Of a stretch of 32,999 nucleotides of DNA, positions 25,695-32,999 are shown piece by piece. How positions within the stretch are numbered: the stretch's first letter is position 1; every line of letters begins with the position of its first letter. The notes beneath the pieces were generated by a model, which saw only the letters and a program-made list of their open reading frames with translations, was not told the origin of the DNA and did no database searches. This DNA is from Clostridium sulfidigenes (GTDB lineage: Bacteria > Bacillota > Clostridia > Clostridiales > Clostridiaceae), in assembly GCF_000732635.1 (NCBI RefSeq), contig NZ_JPMD01000049.1, forward strand, positions 1-32,999. Direction: 5' to 3'. A program made the position numbers and the translations under genes.

Positions 25695-26948
25695 ATGAGT
25701 AAATTTTATATAAATGGAAACCGTAGATTAAAAGGGAGTGTAAACATAAGTTCAGCCAAGAATGCTGTATTACCAATACTAGTGTCCACTATACTAACAG
25801 ATAGTGTATCAACCATCAATGGATCACCTATGCTAGAAGATGTATTTGTACTATGTGAGGTATTAAGATCTCTTTCAGCAGAGGTTAATATAGATAGAGA
25901 TAATAATAAAATTGATATTAATACAAAAAACTTAAAATATGAAGGTATAGATAATGACTTAGTAAGAAAAATGAGAGCATCTTTCCTAGTTATAGGTGCA
26001 ATGGTAGCTAGATTTGGAAAGGCAAAAATTTCTCTGCCTGGAGGATGTAAAATAGGATCTAGACCTATAGATTTGCATTTGAAGGGACTAAAAGCTTTAG
26101 GAGCAACAATTAAAGAGGAACACGGATATGTTGAAGTAGTTGCAGAACAATTAGAGGGTAATACAGTTTATTTAGACTTCCCATCTGTGGGAGCCACAGA
26201 GAACTTGATGATGGCTGCAACTCTTGCTAAAGGAGATACTTTTATAGAGAATGCAGCTAAGGAACCTGAGATAGTAGACTTAGCAAATTTTTTAAATAAA
26301 ATGGGGGCTAAGATTCAAGGTGCAGGAAGTGGTAAGATATGCATAACAGGAGTAAAAAGATTAGAAGGAGTTTCGTATACACCTATATTTGATAGGATTG
26401 AAGCAGGAACATTTATAATAGCAGCACCCATTACAAAAAGTAAAATTACAATAGAAGGTGTGGATGAAGAACATCTCAAGTCAGTGATAGTTAAATTACG
26501 TGAAATGGGTGTTAAGATTGATGTATTCGGAAATAAAATTGTTGTAGATGGAGATGTAGAATTAAAACCCACAGATATTATGACTATGCCTCATCCAGGA
26601 TTTCCAACAGATATGCAATCACAAATGATGACATTATTAAGTATTACACCTGGAAGAAGCAGTGTGACAGAAACTATATTTGAAAATAGGTTTATGCAGG
26701 TGGCAGAGTTAAGAAGGATGGGAGCTAATATTAATGTTAACGGAAGAATTGCGACAATAGAAGGTGTTAAAGAGCTTACAGGAGCTGAAGTAGTAGCACC
26801 AGATCTTCGAGCAGGAGCAGGACTGGTTTTGGCAGGTTTATGTGCTAAGGGTGAGACTATAGTAGATCACATATACCATATAGATAGAGGATATGTAACA
26901 ATAGAGGATAAACTCAATGCCCTAGGCGCAGAAATAACTAGAATATAA
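25695..26948 (+). CDS. murA: UDP-N-acetylglucosamine 1-carboxyvinyltransferase
   Basis: First committed step of peptidoglycan synthesis: transfers enolpyruvate from PEP to UDP-GlcNAc. The 417-aa protein has normal length. The substrate-binding Lys-Asn pair is in SSAKNAVLP (KN at 22-23), the catalytic Cys118 is in [15 protein letters not shown] and is the fosfomycin target, and the conserved Asp is in [10 protein letters not shown]. The C-terminal [16 protein letters not shown] is typical. GGAGG lies before the ATG, and a terminator follows at 26963. Confidence 0.97.
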   Translation: MSKFYINGNRRLKGSVNISSAKNAVLPILVSTILTDSVSTINGSPMLEDVFVLCEVLRSLSAEVNIDRDNNKIDINTKNLKYEGIDNDLVRKMRASFLVIGAMVARFGKAKISLPGGCKIGSRPIDLHLKGLKALGATIKEEHGYVEVVAEQLEGNTVYLDFPSVGATENLMMAATLAKGDTFIENAAKEPEIVDLANFLNKMGAKIQGAGSGKICITGVKRLEGVSYTPIFDRIEAGTFIIAAPITKSKITIEGVDEEHLKSVIVKLREMGVKIDVFGNKIVVDGDVELKPTDIMTMPHPGFPTDMQSQMMTLLSITPGRSSVTETIFENRFMQVAELRRMGANINVNGRIATIEGVKELTGAEVVAPDLRAGAGLVLAGLCAKGETIVDHIYHIDRGYVTIEDKLNALGAEITRI

Positions 26949-26962
26949 TTATACTTTATATA

Positions 26963-26995
26963 GCTCAGCTTTTAATTTAAGGCTGGGCATTTTTA
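26963..26995 (+). terminator. murA terminator
   Basis: GCTCAGCTTT and AAGGCTGGGC pair with two G-U/wobble positions around an A/T loop, followed by ATTTTTA. Confidence 0.75.
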
Positions 26996-27094
26996 TATTT
27001 ACAAAATTATAAGCATATTACCATAAATATAATAATAAATATAACTAAGTCTATCTAGTATAGGAGAGAAGTTTATTTATTAGGAGGAAGAAAA

Positions 27095-28204
27095 GTGAAG
27101 TACTATGGGAGGATTAAAATAAATTTTAATTATGATAAAGCTATAGTTATAATTAAACCAATATTGATGGTGGCTATTTATTCAGCAGTATTACTAGGAT
27201 TTCTAATATTATCCTATAAATTGATATTAGGTGAAGGAGGTAATATGGGAAAAAAAGGAAATGACTCATCACAGGCTATAGAAGTGATGCAATCTAAAAA
27301 TAAAGGTGAGAAATCAAATAAGGGCACTTCCTTTAAGCTAGATGTAGATACAATAAAGGTTTATTTGACAAAGGAAAATAGGATTATAGAGGTGCCTTTA
27401 GAAGAATATATTAAGGGAGTAGTATGTAGTGAGATGCCATTAAACTTTAATAAAGAGGCTTTGAAGGCACAAGCTATAGCAGCAAGGACATATACCTTAG
27501 CTCATACAAAAGCTGTATCAAGTGGATGTGCCAATGGAAGAGGAGCAGATTTATGTGATACTGTTCACTGTCAGGTATATACACCCAAAGAAGTAAAAAT
27601 AGCTCAATTAGGTATAGGTGGAGAAAATAAATGGAAACTAGTTGAAGATGTGGTGAATGAGACTGGAGGACAGGTATTAACATATAATAATGAATTAGTA
27701 TTGGGGGCTTATTATTTCTCTACAAGTAGTGGAAAAACTGAAAATGTTGAAGATGTATTTTCTACAGCACTACCTTATCTTAGAAGTGTTGAAAGTTTAG
27801 GTGAAGATATTGCACCAAGATATAAAAGTACGGAAACTATAGACATAAACAGATTTGCGCAAGTGGTTAATAGCAGTTATAGTAATGCAAATTTATCACC
27901 TGCTAATCTACAAGATCATATTAAAATAAATAATTATACAGATGGTGGGTCAGTGAAAGAAATAACCCTTGGCAATGTTACTATATCAGGGGTTAAATTT
28001 AGACAGTTGTTTGGATTGAATTCCGCTAACTTCTCTTTAGAGTTTTTAAATAATCAAGTTGCTATAAATTGTAATGGCTTTGGTCATGGAGTAGGTATGA
28101 GTCAATGGGGAGCTAATGTAATGGCTAGCCAAGGCAAGAGTTGTGAAGAGATTTTAAAACATTATTATACAGGTATTGAAATAAAAAATATCAATGAAAA
28201 TTAG
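27095..28204 (+). CDS. spoIID: Stage II sporulation protein D (peptidoglycan-degrading engulfment protein)
   Basis: Mother-cell lytic transglycosylase that degrades septal peptidoglycan during engulfment. The 369-aa protein has an N-terminal membrane anchor (about 20-45), then the SpoIID domain with LEEYIKGVVCSEMPLNFNKE, ALKAQAIAARTYTL (catalytic Glu in SEMP) and the C-terminal GFGHGVGMSQWGANVMA zinc/substrate region. The start is GTG 27095 with AGGAGG 8 nt before it. Upstream, GCATATT at 27013-27019 matches the sigma-E -35 consensus, but no good -10 follows. It lies between murA and the spoIIQ-like gene as in Bacillus. Confidence 0.94.
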   Translation: MKYYGRIKINFNYDKAIVIIKPILMVAIYSAVLLGFLILSYKLILGEGGNMGKKGNDSSQAIEVMQSKNKGEKSNKGTSFKLDVDTIKVYLTKENRIIEVPLEEYIKGVVCSEMPLNFNKEALKAQAIAARTYTLAHTKAVSSGCANGRGADLCDTVHCQVYTPKEVKIAQLGIGGENKWKLVEDVVNETGGQVLTYNNELVLGAYYFSTSSGKTENVEDVFSTALPYLRSVESLGEDIAPRYKSTETIDINRFAQVVNSSYSNANLSPANLQDHIKINNYTDGGSVKEITLGNVTISGVKFRQLFGLNSANFSLEFLNNQVAINCNGFGHGVGMSQWGANVMASQGKSCEEILKHYYTGIEIKNINEN

Positions 28205-28208
28205 AAAG

Positions 28209-28234
28209 AAATAGGGCTTTTGCCCTATTTTTTT
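28209..28234 (+). terminator. spoIID terminator
   Basis: AAATAGGGC-TTTT-GCCCTATTT with seven T's at the end; a compact, near-ideal intrinsic terminator. Confidence 0.92.
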
Positions 28235-28341
28235 AGTTTTTAGCAAAAAAATAAGAAAAAAATGAGATAAATAAGAAAAAATTTTTCTTATAGTGTATTA
28301 ATTTCCCAATAAACGTCCACAATACTGATGGAGGTGTTTTT

Positions 28342-29034
28342 ATGAACAATAAACTTAATAAAGTGAAGCAATTTTTCAAAAAAGAAGGCTTCTATGTAAT
28401 TTTATTTGTTTGTCTATGTGCTGTTGCTACAGTTGCAGCTATAACAGCTGGAAGAAATAACAATAAGAATTCTGAAGAAGATAAAGTAGCATTAGAACAA
28501 ACAGAAAAAGAAGTTGTAACTCAACCAGAAAAACCTGAGAATGCACTACAAGTTAAAGAGGAGCTTGAGCCAGTACCAACAGTTAAGAATAATGATACTG
28601 CAGCAGTTTCATCTCAAACTAAAGTTAGTTTTAAAAATCCAGTAGAGGGTACTTTAGGTAGAGCATATTCTGAAGATCCAGTATATTGGGCAACAACTAA
28701 GAGTTATAAAAATCACTTAGCTATGGATGTTAAAGCCGCAGAAGGTTCAGCAGTTGTAGCAGTAAGTGCTGGAGTGGTTAAAAAAGTAGATGCAAATACA
28801 GAAGGTACCTATGTAGAGATAGACCATCAAAATGGACTAACTACAATATATGGAAACCTTAAAGAACAGGTTCTAGTTAAAGCTGGAGATAAAGTAACAG
28901 CTGGTCAAGAAATAGGAGCTGTAGGTAAAACTACAAACCTTGCATATGAGGAATATGGAGATTATCTTCACTTCCAAGTATTACAAGATGGAAAAGAAGT
29001 AGACCCAGCTAAATATGTTAGTTATAAGAAATAA
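28342..29034 (+). CDS. spoIIQ: SpoIIQ-like M23 (LytM-fold) protein with incomplete catalytic motif
   Basis: Forespore protein that meets SpoIIIAH across the septal gap during engulfment. The 230-aa protein has one N-terminal membrane helix (about 17-37), a long charged linker (38-95) and a LytM domain (about 97-228). Zinc ligands His125 and Asp129 (NHLAMD) and His210 are present, but the HxH motif reads YLH: the first His, the usual general base, is Tyr208. Bacillus SpoIIQ is also a degenerate M23 protein, but it has lost a different residue. The position between spoIID and spoIIID matches spoIIQ. GGAGGTG precedes the ATG. A weak sigma-F/G-like pair (GTATT 28295, CACAATA 28318) lies upstream. 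Confidence 0.88.
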   Translation: MNNKLNKVKQFFKKEGFYVILFVCLCAVATVAAITAGRNNNKNSEEDKVALEQTEKEVVTQPEKPENALQVKEELEPVPTVKNNDTAAVSSQTKVSFKNPVEGTLGRAYSEDPVYWATTKSYKNHLAMDVKAAEGSAVVAVSAGVVKKVDANTEGTYVEIDHQNGLTTIYGNLKEQVLVKAGDKVTAGQEIGAVGKTTNLAYEEYGDYLHFQVLQDGKEVDPAKYVSYKK

Positions 29035-29050
29035 CTAAAATAGAATTAAT

Positions 29051-29095
29051 ATTCTTGCTAGCTTTTAAACTTTAAAGTAAAAGGCTAGCAAGAAT
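29051..29095 (+). terminator. Terminator hairpin after the spoIIQ-like gene
   Basis: ATTCTTGCTAGC (29051-29062) pairs with GCTAGCAAGAAT (29084-29095); the inner TTTTA/TAAAA continues the stem with one bulge. The following tract is GTAATTTAAAT, so U-richness is weak. Confidence 0.65.
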
Positions 29096-29155
29096 GTAAT
29101 TTAAATAAGTAAGTTAGCATATTTATAATTATAGAAGGGTTAAGGAGGTAACACT

Positions 29156-29410
29156 TTGAAAGACTATATTGAAGATAGAGTACTAGAAGTAGCAAAATAT
29201 ATAATAGAATCCGAGGCTACAATAAGAAAAACAGCATCGGTATTTGGTGTAAGTAAAAGTACAATTCATAAGGATATGACTGAGAGATTACCTAAAATAA
29301 ATGCTCAAATAGCAGAGGAAGCAAAAAACATCTTAGATCTAAATAAAGCTGAAAGACACATTAGAGGTGGAAAAGCTACTAAAATGAAATATAAAACAAT
29401 TGAAGGTTAG
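29156..29410 (+). CDS. spoIIID: Sporulation transcription factor SpoIIID
   Basis: The 84-aa DNA-binding regulator of mother-cell genes acts between sigma-E and sigma-K. The sequence is canonical: MKDYIEDRVLEVAKYIIES, helix-turn-helix RKTASVFGVSKSTIHKDMTERL, then a basic C-terminal helix (ERHIRGGKATKMKYK). The TTG start at 29156 follows a strong AGGAGG. It directly precedes mbl, as in Bacillus and other spore formers. Confidence 0.97.
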   Translation: MKDYIEDRVLEVAKYIIESEATIRKTASVFGVSKSTIHKDMTERLPKINAQIAEEAKNILDLNKAERHIRGGKATKMKYKTIEG

Positions 29411-29506
29411 ATAGAATAGTAATATAATAGGTGTATATTGTTTTAGTAAATATTGTATAGTATTTCAATAAGAAGAAAATACTAGAGAGCAGGAGTGAAT
29501 TTTAAG

Positions 29507-30541
29507 ATGTTTTTTTTCGGTGTAGGAACAGATATGGGAATAGACCTAGGTACGGCTACAGTACTGGTTTACACAAAGGGTAAGGGTATAATACTAAAAG
29601 AACCTTCAGTTGTAGCAATAGATAAAAGTGCCAATAAGGTCTTAGCAGTAGGTGAAGAAGCTAGAAAAATGATAGGTAGGACGCCAGGAAATATTGTTGC
29701 AATTCGTCCACTTAGAGATGGGGTAATATCAGATTATGATGTTACAGAAAAAATGTTAGAGCACTTTATAAAAAAAGCTTGCGGTAAGAGAAAGATGTCA
29801 ACACCAAGAGTTGTAATGTGCGTACCATGTGAGGCTACTGAAGTAGAAAGAAGAGCTGTTGAGGATGCGGCAAGAAATGCAGGAGCTAAAAAGGTTTTAT
29901 TAATTGAAGAACCTTTGGCAGCAGCTATAGGAGCAGGGTTAGACATAACTAAAGCTAGTGGTAATATGGTTATTGACATAGGTGGAGGTACCACCGATAT
30001 AGCAGTAATTTCTCTAGGAGGAATGGTTGTAAGAGAGTCTATTAAAGTTGCTGGAGACGATTTTGATGATGCTATAATTCGTTACATAAGGAAAAAGCAT
30101 AAATTAATGATTGGAGAAAGAACAGCAGAAGAACTTAAAATAAACATTGGATGCGCATATTCTAAAGATGAGGATATGAAGGCAGAGATAAGAGGAAGAG
30201 ATCTTATAACTGGACTACCTAAAAATATCACAGTTTGTTCTAGTGAGATGGAAGAGGCATTAAAAGAAGCTGTTACTTCCATAGCTGAATGTGCACATTC
30301 TGTACTAGAAAAAACACCACCTGAACTGGCTGCAGATATAGCTGATAAAGGTATAATAATGACTGGTGGAGGAGCTTTATTAGATGGATTAGACAAACTC
30401 ATTGAAAAAGTTACTAATGTACCAGTATATGTAGCAGAAGATTCAGTATCTTGTGTAGCTGTTGGAACAGGAAAAATGCTTGACTATGTAGATAAGTTAG
30501 ACGATTCGTTTACAGGATATAATGTTTCAATAAATAGTTAA
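29507..30541 (+). CDS. mbl: MreB-family rod-shape protein Mbl
   Basis: Bacterial actin that guides lateral wall synthesis. The 344-aa protein has the phosphate-1 motif GIDLGTATVLVY, phosphate-2 VIDIGGGTTDIAVIS and adenosine motif MTGGGALLDGL. The position after spoIIID favours Mbl over MreB. The ATG at 29507 is chosen, with AGGAG at 29491-29495; an in-frame GTG at 29495 overlaps that site. The first codons contain a run of eight T (29510-29517), a possible slippage site, but the frame is intact. Confidence 0.95.
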   Translation: MFFFGVGTDMGIDLGTATVLVYTKGKGIILKEPSVVAIDKSANKVLAVGEEARKMIGRTPGNIVAIRPLRDGVISDYDVTEKMLEHFIKKACGKRKMSTPRVVMCVPCEATEVERRAVEDAARNAGAKKVLLIEEPLAAAIGAGLDITKASGNMVIDIGGGTTDIAVISLGGMVVRESIKVAGDDFDDAIIRYIRKKHKLMIGERTAEELKINIGCAYSKDEDMKAEIRGRDLITGLPKNITVCSSEMEEALKEAVTSIAECAHSVLEKTPPELAADIADKGIIMTGGGALLDGLDKLIEKVTNVPVYVAEDSVSCVAVGTGKMLDYVDKLDDSFTGYNVSINS

Positions 30542-30871
30542 GATGTACAAGTTAGAATATTAAACCTATATTTTAAATTATGTAAATAAGTTTATATGAT
30601 GTCCAACAATAGAAGTTAAAAATAAAGGTTATATAAATAGAAAAATGTGATTTAATATACCTACTATACAAATATTAATTTGTATAGTAGGTATATTTTA
30701 TTTTGTATCATTTCTAGTTGTTGTAAGGAACTCATTTTCTATGAAAGGGAGAGTTAATAATAACTATAATTCTATCTTTGAAATTAAGGGTTGATAAAAA
30801 GATTTTAATAGTATAAATAGTTAAATAAGTCCATGTACTGTATATAATATCTAGGTGATAATCCTTCGTTA
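30542..30871. other. Gene-free region between mbl and the convergent yyaC
   Basis: About 330 bp without a coding frame. It holds one strong 20-bp hairpin (30654-30697), which could serve as a terminator for mbl and, on the opposite strand, for yyaC. Nothing else was recognised. Confidence 0.6.
30654..30697. terminator. 20-bp perfect hairpin between convergent genes
   Basis: AATATACCTACTATACAAAT (30654-30673) pairs perfectly with 30678-30697 around the loop ATTA, followed by TTTATTTT on the plus strand. It lies 112 nt after the mbl stop and about 175 nt after the yyaC stop. Confidence 0.75.
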
Positions 30872-31402
30872 TTAATCACATAACGAGCTGAGATAATACC
30901 CATGAACAAGTCCTTGAGTTATTACTTTAGAGATTTCCAAAATTAGATTTAATCGTATATTTCTACTTGTAAAGGGTTCATCAATATCGCTAGAATCGAC
31001 AATACCTATTATTGATATATCACCTACAGGGGAAAGAGATTTACCAACACCTTTTCCAGGATTAATGGGGTAATCTCGAACTTGTATCTCGCCAATTTTA
31101 TTAGGAGGACCAAGACAAGCATCGATACCAATAATTTTAGAATCTGGATGTTTTAATTTTATATCCGATAGTTTACTATCTAAATTTAATGCGTGTATAG
31201 GATTAGCTATAGTTCCATAGACTGGCAATGGAAAAAATTTTTCTTCTAACATGCTACCAATAAGAGGACCTAAGCAGTCTCCAATGCATCTATCAGTTCC
31301 TATACAAACAATAATTGTGTTTGCATTTAATTCATCTTTTAAAAAGTTGGATAAGGTATAATAACCTAATGAATCTTTGTAATGAATCTTAACTTTGCTC
31401 AC
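30872..31402 (-). CDS. yyaC: Spore protease-like protein YyaC (GPR-fold)
   Basis: The 176-aa protein belongs to the YyaC family, related in fold to the germination protease GPR. Motifs are VCIGTDRCIGDCLGPLIGS, the short YGTIANPIHALNL segment, IIGIDACLGPPNKIGEI and the Gly-rich NPGKGVGKSLSPVGDISI. It is conserved in spore formers, with its role uncertain. The GTG start at 31402 is chosen because GGAGGTG (complement of 31408-31414) is 5 nt away; a longer upstream frame lacks such a site. A weak sigma-E-like pair (GAATTTA, 14 bp, CATATAAA on the minus strand) lies upstream. Confidence 0.85.
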   Translation of the reverse strand: MSKVKIHYKDSLGYYTLSNFLKDELNANTIIVCIGTDRCIGDCLGPLIGSMLEEKFFPLPVYGTIANPIHALNLDSKLSDIKLKHPDSKIIGIDACLGPPNKIGEIQVRDYPINPGKGVGKSLSPVGDISIIGIVDSSDIDEPFTSRNIRLNLILEISKVITQGLVHGYYLSSLCD

Positions 31403-31499
31403 AGAAACACCTCCATATGAATTTATATGAAGCAACTCCGGTATAAATTCTAAAAAATATGGAATAATTTAGATAGTTTTTATTTAAGGAGGATATGTT

Positions 31500-32150
31500 A
31501 TGAATAGAAAGGGATATTCTGTGATCATAATTCTATATACAATAGTAAATATAATAGCTTTAGTGAGCTTTAATATAAGTAATGAAAATTTAGATTACAA
31601 AGAGGAAAATAAGGTTATAGCTGAAAGCAATGAAAAAGTTGAAAATTATAATAAAGAAATTACTACTGGTATAGAAAAGGAGAATATGGATGCAAATACT
31701 TCACGGGATTTAATTAAAAATAATGGGGTTAATGAAACTATTGTATCAGATGAAGAATTAAAAAAAAGAAGAATTCAAGCTGATAGAGAAAGGCAAAATC
31801 AGCTAAATAAAATTTATAAGAGTGATAATGAAATAGTTAAAATTGATGAAATCGAGTTTGACAAATATAATAAGCAGGTTAAGGAAAAAAACAAAGTAAT
31901 GAAGGTACCACCAGAAGAATTAATAGATGAGTTAACAATTTCAGAGAAGGCAAAGATAATAGGTATATGTAAAGATTTGAATGAAGAAGACTATTCAGAG
32001 ATAAATGAATTCCTTACTTATAATAATGAACGATTAGCTGTATTAAGAACACTTAATGTAATAGAGCGTAAGGTAAATGAAGAGCAAATAGAAGAATTAA
32101 AGAAGATATTTTCTAAATATATAGATATGGACAAAGTAGAAGGAAATTAA
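31500..32150 (+). CDS. Membrane-anchored, charged coiled-coil protein of unknown function
   Basis: The 216-aa protein has one N-terminal hydrophobic helix (about 6-24, YSVIIILYTIVNIIALVSF) after a short basic start, then an almost wholly charged E/K/N-rich segment with predicted coiled coil (DEELKKRRIQADRERQNQ). A C-terminal helical part follows (EELIDELTISEKAKIIGICKDL, NEEQIEELKKIFSKYI), which resembles small helical domains of sporulation-associated or envelope proteins. No family is recognised. AGGAGG precedes the ATG. It is divergent from yyaC, with a 97-bp shared upstream region. An in-frame A8 run (31760-31767) does not break the frame. Confidence 0.7.
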   Translation: MNRKGYSVIIILYTIVNIIALVSFNISNENLDYKEENKVIAESNEKVENYNKEITTGIEKENMDANTSRDLIKNNGVNETIVSDEELKKRRIQADRERQNQLNKIYKSDNEIVKIDEIEFDKYNKQVKEKNKVMKVPPEELIDELTISEKAKIIGICKDLNEEDYSEINEFLTYNNERLAVLRTLNVIERKVNEEQIEELKKIFSKYIDMDKVEGN

Positions 32151-32184
32151 TTATATAAATAACTATTTAAATATAAACTTATAC

Positions 32185-32232
32185 TAATAGTTCTCTAGGA
32201 AAATAGATATCTAGTTTCCTAGAGAACTATTA
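32185..32232 (+). terminator. 18-bp hairpin after the coiled-coil gene
   Basis: TAATAGTTCTCTAGGAAA (32185-32202) pairs perfectly with 32215-32232. The 12-nt loop contains AGATATCT, itself a palindrome. There is no clear T-tract, so termination is inferred from stem strength and position. Confidence 0.6.
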
Positions 32233-32447
32233 AAATAGAGAACTATAAAAATAGCTGTTCTGTTCATGCGGGTTTCAGGTATTATCATGTAAGAAATAAA
32301 TTAAATATATTGAAATAATAGTTTATTATTAATACTTTTAATTAGTATAATGATTTAAATTTAAGTGACGAAATGCCTAAAATAAAGAATTTATGATTAA
32401 TTGAGAAAAAAACAATGAAATTTTTATAAAAATATTAAAAAAAGGGG

Positions 32448-32476
32448 TTGAAAAAAAATCAATATAATTGTATACT
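32448..32476 (+). promoter_or_regulatory. Sigma-A promoter of the tRNA cluster
   Basis: TTGAAA (32448-32453), exactly 17 bp, TATACT (32471-32476), about 95 bp upstream of the first tRNA. It is a strong stable-RNA-type promoter. Confidence 0.7.
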
Positions 32477-32571
32477 AAGTCTTGTCAGTTTAGTGACATT
32501 TTTATTTATGTAAAAGATTGGAAATTAGCTCAGGTCAAGCTACTGTGAAAATCTAGTTATATTAAAAATAT

Positions 32572-32656
32572 GGAGGAGTTCCCGAGTGGCCAAAGGGGGC
32601 AGACTGTAAATCTGTTACGTTTCGTTTCGATGGTTCGAATCCGTCCTCCTCCACCA
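32572..32656 (+). tRNA. tRNA-Tyr (GTA)
   Basis: 85 nt including an encoded CCA. The acceptor stem GGAGGAG/CTCCTCC is perfect, the anticodon GTA lies in ACTGTAAAT, and the long class II variable arm expected for bacterial tRNA-Tyr is present, as is GGTTCGAATCC in the T arm. Confidence 0.96.
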
Positions 32657-32661
32657 TATAA

Positions 32662-32737
32662 GGTCGCATAGCTCAGCTGGGAGAGCACCTGCCTTACAAG
32701 CAGGGGGTCACAGGTTCGATCCCTGTTGCGACCACCA
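32662..32737 (+). tRNA. tRNA-Val (TAC)
   Basis: 76 nt with encoded CCA. Acceptor GGTCGCA/TGCGACC, D arm AGCTCAGCTGGGAGAGC, anticodon TAC in CTTACAA, T arm CAGGTTCGATCCCTG. Confidence 0.96.
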
Positions 32738-32779
32738 TAATGAATTTAAATTCATTAAACTGCACAAATTATATAATAT

Positions 32780-32854
32780 GCTGGCATGGCTCAACGGTAG
32801 AGCAGCTGATTTGTAATCAGCAGGTTGTAGGTTCGATTCCTATTGCCAGCTCCA
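32780..32854 (+). tRNA. tRNA-Thr (TGT)
   Basis: 75 nt with encoded CCA. Acceptor GCTGGCA/TGCCAGC, D arm GGCTCAACGGTAGAGC, anticodon TGT in TTTGTAA, T arm TAGGTTCGATTCCTA. Confidence 0.95.
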
Positions 32855-32859
32855 TAAGT

Positions 32860-32944
32860 GGAGGAGTTCCCGAGTGGCCAAAGGGGGCAGACTGTAAATC
32901 TGTTACGTTTCGTTTCGATGGTTCGAATCCGTCCTCCTCCACCA
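32860..32944 (+). tRNA. tRNA-Tyr (GTA), second identical copy
   Basis: Identical base for base to the tRNA-Tyr at 32572-32656, including CCA, and only 5 nt after the tRNA-Thr. Confidence 0.96.
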
Positions 32945-32949
32945 TATAA

Positions 32950-32999
32950 GGTCGCATAGCTCAGCTGGGAGAGCACCTGCCTTACAAGCAGGGGGTCAC
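32950..32999 (+). tRNA. tRNA-Val (TAC), partial at the window edge
   Basis: The first 50 nt of a tRNA-Val identical to 32662-32711, including the anticodon TAC. The rest runs past the end of the window. Confidence 0.92.

Larger units (their letters stand above)
32151..32571. other. Gene-free region before the tRNA cluster
   Basis: About 420 bp. It contains an 18-bp hairpin (32185-32232), a short direct repeat AGAGAACTAT (32221-32230 and about 32237-32246), and a strong promoter (32448-32476). No coding frame is credible. Confidence 0.6.
32572..32999 (+). repeat. Tandem tRNA repeat, 288-bp period
   Basis: Bases 32572-32711 (Tyr, spacer, most of Val) are identical to 32860-32999, including the 5-nt spacer TATAA. 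The unit Tyr-Val-Thr is therefore duplicated in tandem and continues beyond the window. Confidence 0.9.

Noticed and set aside
29117..29123. GCATATT as a sigma-E -35 element before spoIIID
   Set aside because: No CATACANT-like -10 follows at 14-15 bp, and the start would fall in the ribosome site.
32740..32976. Short open frames on both strands over the tRNA cluster
   Set aside because: They overlap perfect tRNA genes with encoded CCA and have no ribosome sites.

Overview
The window looks like the chromosome of a low-GC, spore-forming anaerobe in or near Clostridium sensu stricto. The evidence is strongly A/T-biased codon use, AGGAGG-type ribosome sites with frequent TTG/GTG starts, sporulation genes (spoIID, spoIIQ-like, spoIIID, yyaC), a reverse rubrerythrin and a full F1Fo-ATPase operon. 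The block atp operon / ywmB / murA / spoIID / spoIIQ / spoIIID / mbl matches the well-known Bacillus subtilis order. The species cannot be named from the sequence alone.

Layout. 1-96: edge of a zinc-ribbon transposase-like gene (minus). 219-3920: ddl, a PP-loop tRNA-thiolation-like enzyme, a DUF1934 protein and a sensorless sigma-54 activator. 4019-5810: a 40-bp perfect palindrome, then rho, split in two by a frameshift in an A8 run. 5906-6115: rpmE (minus). 6345-13567: tdk, a DUF1385 membrane protein, prmC (split at an A9 run), prfA, a membrane protein, a ZIP transporter, sua5 (C-terminus changed by an A8 run), rpiB and upp. 13739-14287: reverse rubrerythrin (minus) with a PerR-like box over its promoter. 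14395-15109: gene-free, with one possible small RNA. 15110-22380: atpI-B-E-F-H-A-G-D-C. 22557-24723: an inserted PadR / HAAS membrane protein / two-lipoprotein cluster. 24962-30541: ywmB, murA, spoIID, a spoIIQ-like gene, spoIIID and mbl. 30872-32150: yyaC (minus) and a coiled-coil membrane-anchored protein. 32572-32999: tRNA-Tyr, Val, Thr, Tyr and Val, running off the edge.

How the genes fit together. Most of the window is housekeeping: termination of transcription and translation (rho, prmC with its substrate prfA), tRNA modification (sua5, MnmA-like), nucleotide salvage (tdk, upp), energy conversion (atp), and wall synthesis and shape (ddl, murA, mbl), next to the mother-cell/forespore engulfment genes.

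The most unusual features are these. (1) AtpH (delta) is 347 aa because its C-terminal domain occurs three times. (2) AtpC (epsilon) in the same operon is only 88 aa and lacks the regulatory C-terminal helical domain. (3) rho, prmC and sua5 each carry exactly one A too many in an A8/A9 run; removing one A restores all three family-typical proteins. This points to homopolymer miscalls, recent slippage mutations or transcriptional-slippage rescue. (4) The SpoIIQ-like protein keeps its three zinc ligands but has Tyr in place of the first His of HxH.
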